A stretch of DNA of 47,840 nt from Allosediminivita pacifica (GCF_003054175.1 NZ_QBKN01000032.1:1-47840); one strand, 5' to 3'; shown: positions 8,148 through 16,261, numbered from the stretch's first letter. The notes: generated from the sequence alone by a model not told the origin. Program-made: numbers and translations.

Positions 8148-9430
8148 TGTCGGTCGTAGGCCGCCTGAACCGCCGAGGCGGCCGCGTCGAGCGCCTCTTC
8201 GGGGGTGGAGGTGCCCGAAAGCACGTTGCCCAGCAGGATCTGGATCTGGTTGGAGATCTCGGGGTAGATCGCGGCGCCGGGACGCGCGACGCCGTTCTGC
8301 AGGGCCTCGGCGAAGAGGTCGAACTCGGGCCCGTCGTAGGCGTCGTATTCGTCGTAGGTGGCCTCGGAGGTGGGCAGCAGGCCCTGGAAGGCGTTGCCAG
8401 GGCCGGCGTAGATCTCCTTCCCGATCTCGCCGCAGAGTTCCGCCTTTTCGGGATCGTCGGAGAGGGCGGCGATGCTCCAGCCGCCGGTGCCGGTCGCGCG
8501 CTGGTCCGCCGTGGGGCCGGGCAGTTCGGAGACTTCCCAGTTCTCGAAAGCCTCGGGGTCGAGCGTGTTGCGCATCTGGCCGTACTGCCAGTTGCCGCCC
8601 ACGAACATGGCGGCGGTGCCGGCGGCGGCCGCAGCGTTGAAGGCATCGTAGTCGGTGATCGAGGTCACGCGCCGGGGCGCGGCGCCGCTTTCCACGAGGT
8701 CCTGATAATAGGCCACGGCCTCAAGGAATTTCGCGCGGTTCTCGCCCTCGGCAAAGACCGGGCCGCCTTCGTCGTCGACCAGACGGCCCCCCTGCGCCCA
8801 GAAGTTGCCGAGCCAGTCGAAGGCGGTGCCTTCCCAGCGGCCGCCGTTGAAGAGAATGCCTTCCTTGCCAGCCTCGACGGCGGCGAGCGCCGCCTCGCGG
8901 GTATCCTCCCAGGTCTGCGGTGCCTCGGGCACGACCGATGTGTCGCGGTAGAGCACGCGTAGATCTGTGAACCACCACCAGGCCAGCACGTTGCCCGCCT
9001 CATCGGTCACCGCTTCGCGGACGTAGGGAAAGAGATCAGCGACATCTTCATCGGAGAAGACAGCGTTCATCGGCTGCAGCACGCCCGCGTCGCGGAAGGT
9101 TGCAAGCTGGCTGCTGTCGATCATGGCGCAGTCGGGGCCACGCCCGGCGCGGGTCTGCTGCAGAAGACGTGCCTGTTCCTGGCCGATGTTGCCGGTCTGG
9201 AGCTGGGTCTCGATCTTCCAGTCGGGGCGCGCCTCGATGAAGTCGCGGAACATCTCCTCGAAGGCTTCGCTGGTCGCCGGGTCCGAGGAATAGAGATCGT
9301 AGGCGGTCAGCCGGAAGGTCAGCGTGTTGGGCGCGTCGGGCAGGCCGACGCGGTTGCGGGTGACAAGTTCCTGCGCGTTGGCCATGGCGGGCGCGAGGGC
9401 GAGTGCGGCGATAAGGATGGGGCGGGTCAT
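8144..9430 (-). CDS. family 1 extracellular solute-binding protein
   Basis: A 428-aa periplasmic binding protein. A signal peptide covers about residues 1-19 (AMANA before QEL). The body is of the MalE/UgpB type (SBP_bac_1): a segment around GRGPDCAMIDSSQLATFRDA near residue 95 and a glycine-rich central part GGNWQYGQM. It serves the two downstream permeases. Its ATG overlaps the stop of the LtaS-like gene (ATGA, 9427-9430), which is unusual because a highly expressed binding protein normally has its own strong start region. Confidence 0.88.
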   Translation of the reverse strand: MTRPILIAALALAPAMANAQELVTRNRVGLPDAPNTLTFRLTAYDLYSSDPATSEAFEEMFRDFIEARPDWKIETQLQTGNIGQEQARLLQQTRAGRGPDCAMIDSSQLATFRDAGVLQPMNAVFSDEDVADLFPYVREAVTDEAGNVLAWWWFTDLRVLYRDTSVVPEAPQTWEDTREAALAAVEAGKEGILFNGGRWEGTAFDWLGNFWAQGGRLVDDEGGPVFAEGENRAKFLEAVAYYQDLVESGAAPRRVTSITDYDAFNAAAAAGTAAMFVGGNWQYGQMRNTLDPEAFENWEVSELPGPTADQRATGTGGWSIAALSDDPEKAELCGEIGKEIYAGPGNAFQGLLPTSEATYDEYDAYDGPEFDLFAEALQNGVARPGAAIYPEISNQIQILLGNVLSGTSTPEEALDAAASAVQAAYDRQ

Positions 9431-11016
9431 TGGGTCCTCCTGTCGTGGGACGGCAAGGGTGGTTCCAGGGGTGTCTCGAATGCGGTGACGAGGATCTTTC
9501 GCAGGTCCCGCATGGGAATCACGGGGCCGTCGGGCAGGACGATGCCTTCGGCAAAGATATCGGCGGGCAGCCGGTCGAGCAGGCGCGGGTCGTCGGAAAT
9601 GATGTGCACGGGCACGTCGGGCGGGGCGTCGTGGCCCGTGATCAGCGGCGCGGGCTGGTGATCGCCCAGCACCACGAAAAGCGCGCCGTCGCCGCTGCGG
9701 GCGATGTACTGGCCGGTGATCTCCAGCGCGTAATCGAGCGACCGCGCGTACTGCCTGCGGATGCTCTCGCGGTCGGCCCAGACCTCGGTCGGCGTGGCGC
9801 CGTCACGGTGGCTGCCGTCGAAGATGGCACCGTCGCCGATGTCCTTCCACGGGAGAATGCGGGGCAGGGGTGTCCAGGGGGCGTGCGAGCTGATGAGCGC
9901 GAGCTCGATCATGTCCGGGCCCGGCTGACGCAGCATCCGGTCCATGGCGCTCCAGGTGTACTGGTCGGGCATGGTGACCCATTCGAAGGGCTGCCCGTGA
10001 TAGTCCAGCGCGTCGGCGTCGAGCGTGGTGTCGTAGCCGAACCAAGCGGCCTCGGGCCAGTCGAGCGTGATCGCGGGCATGGCCGCGCCTGTTTGCCACC
10101 CCGCCGCGCCAAAAAGCCTGTTGAGCGAGGCGCGGTCCGAGCGCATCAGGCGCTCGTAGCGGGTCTGGCTGTCCACCTGCAGGCCCGACAGCAGCGTCCC
10201 GTGGCTGAGCCAGCTTTGGCCGCCGCGCGTTGGGGCGGCGGCAAAGGCGCTGCGGATATGCCAGCCGGTTTCTTGCAGGCGCTCCTCGACGGCGCGCAGG
10301 CGGGGGCGTGCGGTTCGTGCCAACTCGGGGTCGTCGAGAAAGCTGCGCCCGTAGGATTCCACGAAGGCGAGGATCACGTCGCGATCCTCCAGGGCAGCGA
10401 AGCCGGGCTGCGGGTCGGGCGCCTGCGAGAGCGTTTCGGTGAAGGCAGAGAGATCGGCCATGTCCCGGGACATGCGGCTGATCTGGTCCGTGACAACCGG
10501 GGTCATGGCAAAGGCCCGCCAGTGCGGCACCGGCAGGGTGAGCAGCGGCAGCGCCAGGGCCAGTCCCGCCGCGCCCGTCCGGGTGGGCACCGGGATCGCG
10601 GGCCAGCGCGACACGCAGGCCCAGAGCAGCCAGGTGAGCGCTGTGAGCGCAAGCAGGACCAGGGCCACGGCGCCGATGGCCATTGCCGTCCCGATGCTCG
10701 ACCGCAGAAGATCCCAGCCCGAGACCAGAAGGTGCATGTCGAGCAGCGGGTTGAAGGGACGGCTGAGCGCCATGAAGGTGGCGATGTTGGCGCCGCGCAG
10801 CATGACCAGCACGAGCGACAGTGCCACCACCACGCCGCGCATCCACCGGCCGGGAAGGATCGCGAGCGCCAGCAGCACCACCGGCAGCTCCCACGTCGGT
10901 CGCAGAACCTGCGCCAGCGTCAGCCCGGCGGGATGCGCGGGCATCACCAGCACCAGGTGCAGTAGTCCCACGCCCAAGGTGAGGGCGCCGCCTTGCGCGA
11001 CCCGGGACGGGATCAT
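9427..11016 (-). CDS. LtaS-like membrane sulfatase/phosphotransferase
   Basis: A 529-aa protein with an N-terminal part of about five hydrophobic segments (residues about 9-175) and a large alkaline-phosphatase-superfamily domain outside the membrane, the layout of LtaS/OpgB/EptA enzymes. Visible elements are ILAFVESYGRSF (metal-ligand region), GGQSWLSHGTLLSG (segment that should hold the Ser/Thr nucleophile) and VVLGDHQPAP (Asp-His metal ligands). Family members move phosphoglycerol or phosphoethanolamine groups onto envelope polymers or hydrolyse sulfate esters. The real start is the ATG at 11016 overlapping the UPF0104 stop; 170 codons of open frame upstream are antisense to nothing useful and overlap that gene. 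The substrate is unknown. Confidence 0.8.
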   Translation of the reverse strand: MIPSRVAQGGALTLGVGLLHLVLVMPAHPAGLTLAQVLRPTWELPVVLLALAILPGRWMRGVVVALSLVLVMLRGANIATFMALSRPFNPLLDMHLLVSGWDLLRSSIGTAMAIGAVALVLLALTALTWLLWACVSRWPAIPVPTRTGAAGLALALPLLTLPVPHWRAFAMTPVVTDQISRMSRDMADLSAFTETLSQAPDPQPGFAALEDRDVILAFVESYGRSFLDDPELARTARPRLRAVEERLQETGWHIRSAFAAAPTRGGQSWLSHGTLLSGLQVDSQTRYERLMRSDRASLNRLFGAAGWQTGAAMPAITLDWPEAAWFGYDTTLDADALDYHGQPFEWVTMPDQYTWSAMDRMLRQPGPDMIELALISSHAPWTPLPRILPWKDIGDGAIFDGSHRDGATPTEVWADRESIRRQYARSLDYALEITGQYIARSGDGALFVVLGDHQPAPLITGHDAPPDVPVHIISDDPRLLDRLPADIFAEGIVLPDGPVIPMRDLRKILVTAFETPLEPPLPSHDRRTQ

Positions 11017-11927
11017 CCGGGCCGCGCCCCAGCCAGATCCTGCACCGGCATCCGTCCACCGCGCAGGAGCAACGGCACCGCGGGAAGCGCGGCGATCATG
11101 ATCGCGATGCCGAAGAGGATGCCGGCGGCCACCCCGGCGCCGGGCGTCGCGCCTGCCAGTGGCAGCAGCGCGGCGGCGGCGCCTTCGCGCCAGCCCCAGC
11201 CGGCGATGGTCAGCGGGATCACCATGGCAAAGAGGATCAGCGGCACCAGCACCAACACAGCCTGCGCGGGTAGCGCGAGGTCGATGGCCCGGGCCGCGGC
11301 GGCGAAAGCCGCGACGTTCAGCAGGGCCGCGGCGACGGAAAGTGCGACGTGTCTGATTGCGGTTCCGCGGTCCCTTAGGCAGAGCGCTAGCAGCGCCGCG
11401 ATCCGTCCGCCGCGCGGCAGGGCGACGCAAAGGCCAGCGACGGTGGCAAGGGCAAGGCTTGTCACTGCCGCCGCTCGGAAAAAACGGGGCGCGAGCTCCA
11501 GCCCCGAGGGCGTCAGCAGAGCCCATCCCAGCCCGGCGACGAAGACTGCCAGCAACCCGATCTGTCCCATGGCGCGTTCCAGCACGACGGCCTGCGCCGC
11601 TCGTTTCAGCCCGCTCTCCCCGGCCTGGGACCGGACGGCCCGGGCCCCGTCACCCACCACGCCGCCGGGCAGCGTTGTGTTGACCAGTTGCGCCACGAGG
11701 TATTCGCGGATGGCCCAGGGGACCGTGAAGCCGAGGCCGAGCGCCCGCGCCAGCAGCCGCCAGCGCAGCGCCATGAGCACCGTCTGGATCAGCAGCAGTG
11801 CAACACAGGCCGCCATCCAGCGCCAGTCGGCGCCCCGCAGGCGCGACAGGATCTCATCGCTGCTCAGTGACCACAGAAAGAGGCCGGCCAGCAGGGCCGG
11901 ACCCATGAGGCGCGCAAAGCCCTTCAA
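11013..11927 (-). CDS. UPF0104 / LPG-synthase-type flippase-like membrane protein
   Basis: A polytopic protein of 304 aa with about eight hydrophobic segments. The motif VNTTLPGGVVGDGARA near residues 80-97 is the hallmark of the lysylphosphatidylglycerol synthase transmembrane family (UPF0104, AglD-like), which is proposed to flip or present lipid-linked substrates. No C-terminal aminoacyl-transferase domain is present. A TTG start at 11927 would overlap the stop of the CDP-alcohol phosphotransferase (TTGA, 11924-11927); an ATG 7 codons later is the alternative. Confidence 0.8.
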   Translation of the reverse strand: MKGFARLMGPALLAGLFLWSLSSDEILSRLRGADWRWMAACVALLLIQTVLMALRWRLLARALGLGFTVPWAIREYLVAQLVNTTLPGGVVGDGARAVRSQAGESGLKRAAQAVVLERAMGQIGLLAVFVAGLGWALLTPSGLELAPRFFRAAAVTSLALATVAGLCVALPRGGRIAALLALCLRDRGTAIRHVALSVAAALLNVAAFAAAARAIDLALPAQAVLVLVPLILFAMVIPLTIAGWGWREGAAAALLPLAGATPGAGVAAGILFGIAIMIAALPAVPLLLRGGRMPVQDLAGARPG

Positions 11928-12646
11928 GCGCGGCCCCGGAGCCAGCGGATGTCGCGGGCAAAGGACCAGGTGAGAAGTGCTGCCGCCGCCAGCGCCAGTG
12001 GGCGCGCGGCCTCGGCGGGCAGCACAGGAATGGAAAGCGCCACAAGCGCGGCGATCTGGAGCACGCAGACCGTCTTTCGCCCCAGGCTTTCGGGCAGGGG
12101 CGCTGCGAGCCAGGGCAGGGCCAGCGCGGCGGCGGCGAAGGCATAGCGGGCGCCGCCGAGGATGAGAAGCTCGGCTCCCGCGCGGCCCTCGGCCAGCGCC
12201 GAGAGGGCCAGGATTGCCGCCAGCCCCGAATCCACCTCCATGTCGAAGCGGGCGCCGAAGTCAGAACGCAGCCCCTGCCGCCGCGCGAGCCATCCGTCGA
12301 TCCCGTCAAGGGCAAGCGCCGTGAGCGCGAGGGCGGGCACGGCCCAGTCCCAGGTGTCATCGGTGATGCCCGCAAGGCTCGCGGCCAGAGCGGCCGTTAT
12401 CGCAAGCCGCGTCGCCGTCACGAGATTGCAGGCCCCGAGCAGCCGATGCGGGTAGTCCGCGGCCATCCCCCTCGCGGCGAGCGCGAAGCCGGCCGTCAGG
12501 ATGGCCAGCGCCAGCGGCAGGCCCGATGGGGAAATGAGCCAGGCGAGCAGCGAGACGCAAGGCGCCGTCCCCAGCCCGAAAAGCGCCAGCCGACGGGCGG
12601 GTGTGTCGCCGGCGGGGGCGGAGGAGAGAGGGATCGGCACCCTCAT
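11924..12646 (-). CDS. CDP-alcohol phosphatidyltransferase family enzyme
   Basis: A 240-aa integral membrane enzyme that transfers a phosphoalcohol from a CDP donor. The complete signature DG-x2-AR-x8-G-x3-D-x3-D is seen from DGWLAR through GARFDMEVD near the middle, so it should be active. Several hydrophobic segments flank it. The ATG at 12646 follows a purine-rich stretch; open frame continues 131 codons upstream but lacks coding character. It is the first of six overlapping genes, which suggests that it makes a lipid or phosphoalcohol product used by the UPF0104 and LtaS-like proteins. The acceptor is not predictable. Confidence 0.82.
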   Translation of the reverse strand: MRVPIPLSSAPAGDTPARRLALFGLGTAPCVSLLAWLISPSGLPLALAILTAGFALAARGMAADYPHRLLGACNLVTATRLAITAALAASLAGITDDTWDWAVPALALTALALDGIDGWLARRQGLRSDFGARFDMEVDSGLAAILALSALAEGRAGAELLILGGARYAFAAAALALPWLAAPLPESLGRKTVCVLQIAALVALSIPVLPAEAARPLALAAAALLTWSFARDIRWLRGRA

Positions 12647-13123
12647 GCGGCCTGCGGCCGGTTGAGGCAATCCGGACGGCCGTCGTGGCGCGCTCGCAAA
12701 CTGCTGCAACGCTCGGGGACGCGCCTGAAGCCAGTCGAAGGCGTGACGACGGGCCCGGGCCGCCATACCCTTCCGGGGTTGGGAGTTCCCCTCGTGATGC
12801 TGTTGGTCGAAATCATCTGTCCCCACCAGGCTACGACGCCGGAACGGTCCGTCAACACAGGCGTCGTACCCGCCGCGCTGCCTCGCGAAGGATAGAACCG
12901 GGGGGAATCTTGGCAAGGTCCGCCGAGGTGGGCGGCGGACTGGTCCCCGGAGCGACCGGGGGCGTGCGTCGCTAGCGGCCGCCACACCCGAGGCATCGCG
13001 TGCATCGATGCAAATCAAGCCTGCGACCAGACGAAGCACCGCGGTGCTTTGATGGGAATTTCGGAGTGCTCGGGTGTTCGGCGTGAATGATCAAGCAGGG
13101 TGACGCAAGTGCTTGAAAAGATT
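12647..13123. other. 477-nt intergenic region
   Basis: The stretch lies between the CDP-alcohol phosphotransferase start and tRNA-Cys. Besides the candidate promoter at 12889-12916 it holds only frames without a recognisable start signal or motif. An AT-richer patch at about 13005-13120 lies downstream of tRNA-Cys (which is on the minus strand) and contains no clear terminator. No RNA gene is recognised. Confidence 0.5.
12889..12916 (-). promoter_or_regulatory. candidate promoter of the six-gene envelope operon
   Basis: On the minus strand TTGCCA (12916-12911) is followed after 16 nt by TATCCT (12894-12889), a fair sigma-70 match. Transcription from here would give a leader of roughly 235 nt before the CDP-alcohol phosphotransferase start. 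This is a visual match only. Confidence 0.35.
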
Positions 13124-13197
13124 TGGAGGCGAGTACCGGAATCGAACCGGTGTACACGGATTTGCAATCCGCTGCGTCACCACTCCGCCAACTCGCC
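13124..13197 (-). tRNA. tRNA-Cys (GCA)
   Basis: The minus strand folds as a cloverleaf: acceptor GGCGAGT/ACTCGCC, anticodon loop TTGCAAA with GCA at 13165-13163, T-loop GGTTCGATTCC, discriminator U and an encoded CCA (13126-13124). Length is 74 nt including CCA. Anticodon GCA with discriminator U is the normal cysteine identity set. Confidence 0.97.
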
Positions 13198-13251
13198 AGA
13201 GTGCGGTTCTCCTAGGACCTGTGGCGGGGCGCGTCAAGCGTCTCGTTTGCG

Positions 13252-13276
13252 GGAACTTTCGGTGGGGGGTAGGGTT
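13252..13276 (+). promoter_or_regulatory. GGAAC-N17-GTT stress-type promoter of the DUF883 gene
   Basis: GGAAC (13252-13256) and GTT (13274-13276) are separated by 17 nt, the arrangement of alphaproteobacterial EcfG (general stress sigma factor) promoters; the base before GTT is G rather than the usual C. The predicted start of transcription lies about 30 nt before the DUF883 start codon. DUF883 genes are common general-stress targets in other alphaproteobacteria. Confidence 0.45.
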
Positions 13277-13311
13277 TAGTTCCAGAACACGTAAGCGTGA
13301 AAGGACAGGGC

Positions 13312-13632
13312 ATGGCCAACAAAGTGAACGGTAGCGACTCCGATACCCAGGAGCTGCGCGCTCAGATCGACACCCTGAAATCGGACATCTCCGAGCTGAC
13401 GCATCTCGTCGGCGAGATGGGTCGCCGCCGCCGCGACGAGGCCGGCGCCGAGGTGAACCGCCGGGCCCGCGAAATGCGCTTTCGCGCCGAGCAGACCGGC
13501 GCTGCGGCACGTGGGCAGGCAGCGGACCTCCAGGCGTCTTTCGAACGCCAGGTACGCGAGCAGCCGGCCGCTGCAGCCGCCCTCGCGGCTGGCATCGGCT
13601 TTCTTGCCGGGTTCATCACAGCGCGGAAATGA
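13312..13632 (+). CDS. DUF883 (ElaB/YqjD-like) membrane-anchored stress protein
   Basis: A 106-aa protein with a long charged helical part (residues about 10-80, with heptad-like spacing and an Arg-rich middle GRRRRDEAG) and a C-terminal hydrophobic anchor AAALAAGIGFLAGFITARK. This is the DUF883 layout; ElaB/YqjD proteins bind ribosomes at the inner membrane in stationary phase in E. coli. The start is the ATG at 13312 preceded by AAGGACAG; an in-frame codon 5 residues earlier is less likely. The holin-like gene begins 6 nt after its stop, so the two form one unit. Confidence 0.8.
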   Translation: MANKVNGSDSDTQELRAQIDTLKSDISELTHLVGEMGRRRRDEAGAEVNRRAREMRFRAEQTGAAARGQAADLQASFERQVREQPAAAAALAAGIGFLAGFITARK

Positions 13633-13638
13633 TCCGCC

Positions 13639-14001
13639 ATGCTGCATAATCTGGAATGGACGGTGCGCAGCGCGATCAAACGCGGTGCCACCTTTCTCAT
13701 CGGCCTGCTCTTCGTTCTCATCGGGGCGGGCTTTCTCACGCATGCGGCCTTCCTGGCGCTGGCAGAGTGGCGCGACACGATCTTCGCCCTGCAGGTCCTC
13801 GGCGGCGTCTACTTCGTGATCGGCGGGATTTTCATGTTCATGAGCCGCCGTCCGCGGGTGCCCGTGCCGCCGGCCCCGATGACTGCTGCCGCGACGCCGG
13901 GCCTTGGCGGTACCGCCATGCTGGTGCTGGCCGAGGCCTTCATGTCGGGCATCGACGCCGGACGCTCGGCGCGGGCGCGCCGGAAGGAGCCGCTCGACTG
14001 A
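13639..14001 (+). CDS. YqjE/holin-superfamily-III-like membrane protein
   Basis: A 120-aa protein with two membrane segments (about residues 17-40 and 47-68) and a basic C-terminal tail (RSARARRKE). It sits directly after the DUF883 gene, as YqjE does after YqjD in enterobacteria, so a role in envelope or stationary-phase stress is likely. The phage-holin label used for such proteins is structural only; no phage genes are nearby. Confidence 0.65.
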   Translation: MLHNLEWTVRSAIKRGATFLIGLLFVLIGAGFLTHAAFLALAEWRDTIFALQVLGGVYFVIGGIFMFMSRRPRVPVPPAPMTAAATPGLGGTAMLVLAEAFMSGIDAGRSARARRKEPLD

Positions 14002-14038
14002 CGATCACGTTACGGGCAAGTGTGGCTCAGTTTACACA

Positions 14039-14075
14039 ATTCCGCCGGGCCGCCGATTGCCGGGCCCGGCGGAAT
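14039..14075. terminator. 13-bp hairpin between the DUF883 unit and pcm
   Basis: A perfect 13-bp stem (ATTCCGCCGGGCC with its complement) encloses an 11-nt loop. There is no clean T-run, so it may act as a factor-assisted terminator for the DUF883 unit or as a structured leader of the following gene. Confidence 0.5.
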
Positions 14076-14118
14076 GTGGCATATGCCGATCATCCGACTG
14101 AACGAAAGTGTTTAGCGA

Positions 14119-14772
14119 ATGATCGACTTCGCCTCCCGCCGCCGCATGATGGTCGACACCCAGGTGCGGCCCTCGGACGTTACCGAATTTCCCATCATCG
14201 ATGCGATGCTGACCGTCCCGCGCGAGGCCTTCGTGCCGCGCGACCGGGTCGAGGTCGCCTACGCCGGGGAGAATCTTCCGCTCGGTGACGGGCGCGTCAT
14301 CCTGGATCCCCGCACGTTTGCCAAGATGCTTGAGACGCTGGATCTCGGGCGCAAGGACCTCGTGCTCGATATCGGCATGGGGTTGGGGTATTCCTCGGCC
14401 GTGATCGCCCGCATCGCCGAGGCCGTCGTCGGCCTCGAGGACGACGAGGAGCGGGCCGACGAGGCACAGTCCCTTCTCGCCGAGAACGACGCCGACAACG
14501 TCGTCGTCCAGAAGGGCACCCTGCATGAGGGGGCCCCGCAGAATGGCCCCTACGACGCCATGATCATTGAGGGAGGCATCGAGACCTTCCCCGACGTTCT
14601 GGCGGACCAGCTGAAGGACGGCGGACGCGTGGTCTGCCTGTTCATGGAAGGGACTCTCGGAACTGTTCGTCACGGCTACAAGCTGGACGGGCGTATCTCC
14701 TGGCGCTTTGGCTTCAATGCCAGCGCGCCGATCATCGCAGGCTTCGAAAAAGAAACAGCCTTCGCTCTCTGA
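14119..14772 (+). CDS. pcm: protein-L-isoaspartate O-methyltransferase family protein
   Basis: A 217-aa SAM-dependent methyltransferase fold. Motif I is VLDIGMGLGYSSA near residues 83-95, with an acidic end of strand 2 in VVGLEDDEE. The N-terminal MMVDTQVRPSDV is typical of the alphaproteobacterial PCMT-like group, which lies next to tolC. These proteins diverge from classical Pcm, so repair of isoaspartyl residues is inferred rather than certain. The tolC start follows 40 nt downstream, so the two are probably co-transcribed. Confidence 0.8.
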   Translation: MIDFASRRRMMVDTQVRPSDVTEFPIIDAMLTVPREAFVPRDRVEVAYAGENLPLGDGRVILDPRTFAKMLETLDLGRKDLVLDIGMGLGYSSAVIARIAEAVVGLEDDEERADEAQSLLAENDADNVVVQKGTLHEGAPQNGPYDAMIIEGGIETFPDVLADQLKDGGRVVCLFMEGTLGTVRHGYKLDGRISWRFGFNASAPIIAGFEKETAFAL

Positions 14773-14812
14773 AATGGGCGACGGGCCTGCACCGTTAGAG
14801 GCGGAGGACAGT

Positions 14813-16261
14813 GTGAGCAAGTTTGGAAATGACGGCACAGGCGCCGTGAAGAAGGCCGTCGTTCTGGCCGCCGGGCTGCTGTTCGGCGCGGGCGCCGCGA
14901 CGGCGCAGACCACCCTGGCCGAGGCGTTGGCGAACGCATATGTGGAGAGCGGGCTCATCGAGCAGAACCGGGCCGTTCTCCGCGCCGCCGACGAGGACGT
15001 GGCACAGGCCGTGGCGGCCCTGCGGCCCGTGGTCAGCTGGAGCAGCAACATCCGCAGGTCTTTCGGCACGACGGGGGCGGACCAGACGTCTTCCCTGACC
15101 GGGCAGACCTCTTTTGTCGAACGGTCCTCGGTCGATCAGACAACCGGCATCAGCCTCGCGGCCGAGCTTGTCCTCTATGACGCGGGCAACCGTCGGCTGA
15201 ACATCGACCTCAGCAAGGAATCCGTGCTGGCGACCCGCGCCGATCTCGTCTCGGTCGAGCAGCAGGTGCTGCTGCGCGCGGTGCAGGCCTTCATGGAGGT
15301 GCGCCGAGCGCTTGACCAGGTTGAGCTGCGGCAGAACAACACCCGCGTCATCACCCAGGAACTGCGCGCCGCGCGCGAGCGGTTCGAGGTGGGCGAAGTG
15401 ACGCGGACCGATGTGGCGCTTGCCGAGGCGCGGCTTTCCGGCACCCGCAGCGCGCTTGCCGCGGCACAGGGCCAGCTGGAACAGGCCCGCGCGGAATACG
15501 AAGCTGCGGTGGGCGATGCGCCGCAACGCCTTGTCGCACCACAGGGTCTGCCCAGCATTCCACCCTCGATCGAGCAGGCGCAGCGGATCGCGCTGGCCAA
15601 TCACCCGGACTTGGAGGCGGTCCAGCACAACGTGACAGCCGCCGAGCTTGGCGTGATGATTGCCGAGACCGCCAGCAAGCCGACCGTCTCGCTGCGCGGT
15701 GAGTACGGCATCACCGAGAACTTCGACAACGACGATTATTCCCGCAGCGGTACGATCACGCTGGGCGCCAGCGGCCCGATCTACCAGGGTGGGGCGCTGC
15801 CCTCGCAGGTCCGCCGGGCGCGGGCCCAGCGGGACCAGGCGCGCGCCGGGCTGATCAACACCAGTCGGGCCATCGAGCAGCGCGTGACGAACGCCTATGC
15901 TTCGCTGCGTGTGGCGCGTGCCAGCATCCAGGCGACGCGCGACCAGGTCCGGGCCGCCACGGTGGCCTTCGACGGCGTGCGTGAAGAGGCCACTCTGGGT
16001 CAGAGGACCACGCTAGACGTGCTCGATGCGGAGCAGGAACTGCTCGATGCGCGCAACACGCTGATCTCGGCCCAGGTGGACGAGACAATTGCCGCCTATG
16101 CGGTGCTTTCGGCCATCGGCGAGCTGACGGCACGGTCGCTGCAGCTCAACGTGCCGATCTACGATCCCTCGGCCTACTACTCGCTGGTCAAGGATGCGCC
16201 CGCGGGCCTGTCCAGACAGGGGCGCGAGCTGGATCGCGTGCTCGAGGCGATCGGGCGCTGA
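14813..16261 (+). CDS. tolC: TolC-family outer-membrane channel protein
   Basis: A 482-aa outer-membrane factor for type I secretion and efflux. The GTG at 14813 is preceded by GGAGGACA and places a signal peptide (residues 1-31, ending ATAQ) right at the N-terminus; an ATG 13 codons upstream would bury it. Two repeated long helical regions rich in Ala, Gln, Arg and Glu match the OEP domain pair, including RAARERFEVGEVTRTDVALAE and its counterpart GVREEATLGQRTTLDVLDAEQ. It forms trimers that dock onto inner-membrane transporters; no partner transporter is adjacent. Confidence 0.92.
   Translation: MSKFGNDGTGAVKKAVVLAAGLLFGAGAATAQTTLAEALANAYVESGLIEQNRAVLRAADEDVAQAVAALRPVVSWSSNIRRSFGTTGADQTSSLTGQTSFVERSSVDQTTGISLAAELVLYDAGNRRLNIDLSKESVLATRADLVSVEQQVLLRAVQAFMEVRRALDQVELRQNNTRVITQELRAARERFEVGEVTRTDVALAEARLSGTRSALAAAQGQLEQARAEYEAAVGDAPQRLVAPQGLPSIPPSIEQAQRIALANHPDLEAVQHNVTAAELGVMIAETASKPTVSLRGEYGITENFDNDDYSRSGTITLGASGPIYQGGALPSQVRRARAQRDQARAGLINTSRAIEQRVTNAYASLRVARASIQATRDQVRAATVAFDGVREEATLGQRTTLDVLDAEQELLDARNTLISAQVDETIAAYAVLSAIGELTARSLQLNVPIYDPSAYYSLVKDAPAGLSRQGRELDRVLEAIGR

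Noticed and set aside
10460-10473. ATGTCCCGGGACAT palindrome resembling the 43-nt element
   Set aside because: It lies inside the LtaS-like coding sequence, lacks the CATTGA/CTAT flank and shares only the inner core.
11017-11526. N-terminal extension of the LtaS-like gene by 170 codons
   Set aside because: It overlaps the UPF0104 gene and is Arg-rich shadow sequence; the ATG at 11016 overlaps the upstream stop like the other genes of the operon.
13639-14001. Phage holin and hence a prophage remnant
   Set aside because: The holin-like label is structural only; no lysis, capsid or integrase genes are nearby, and pairing with DUF883 fits a cellular stress unit.
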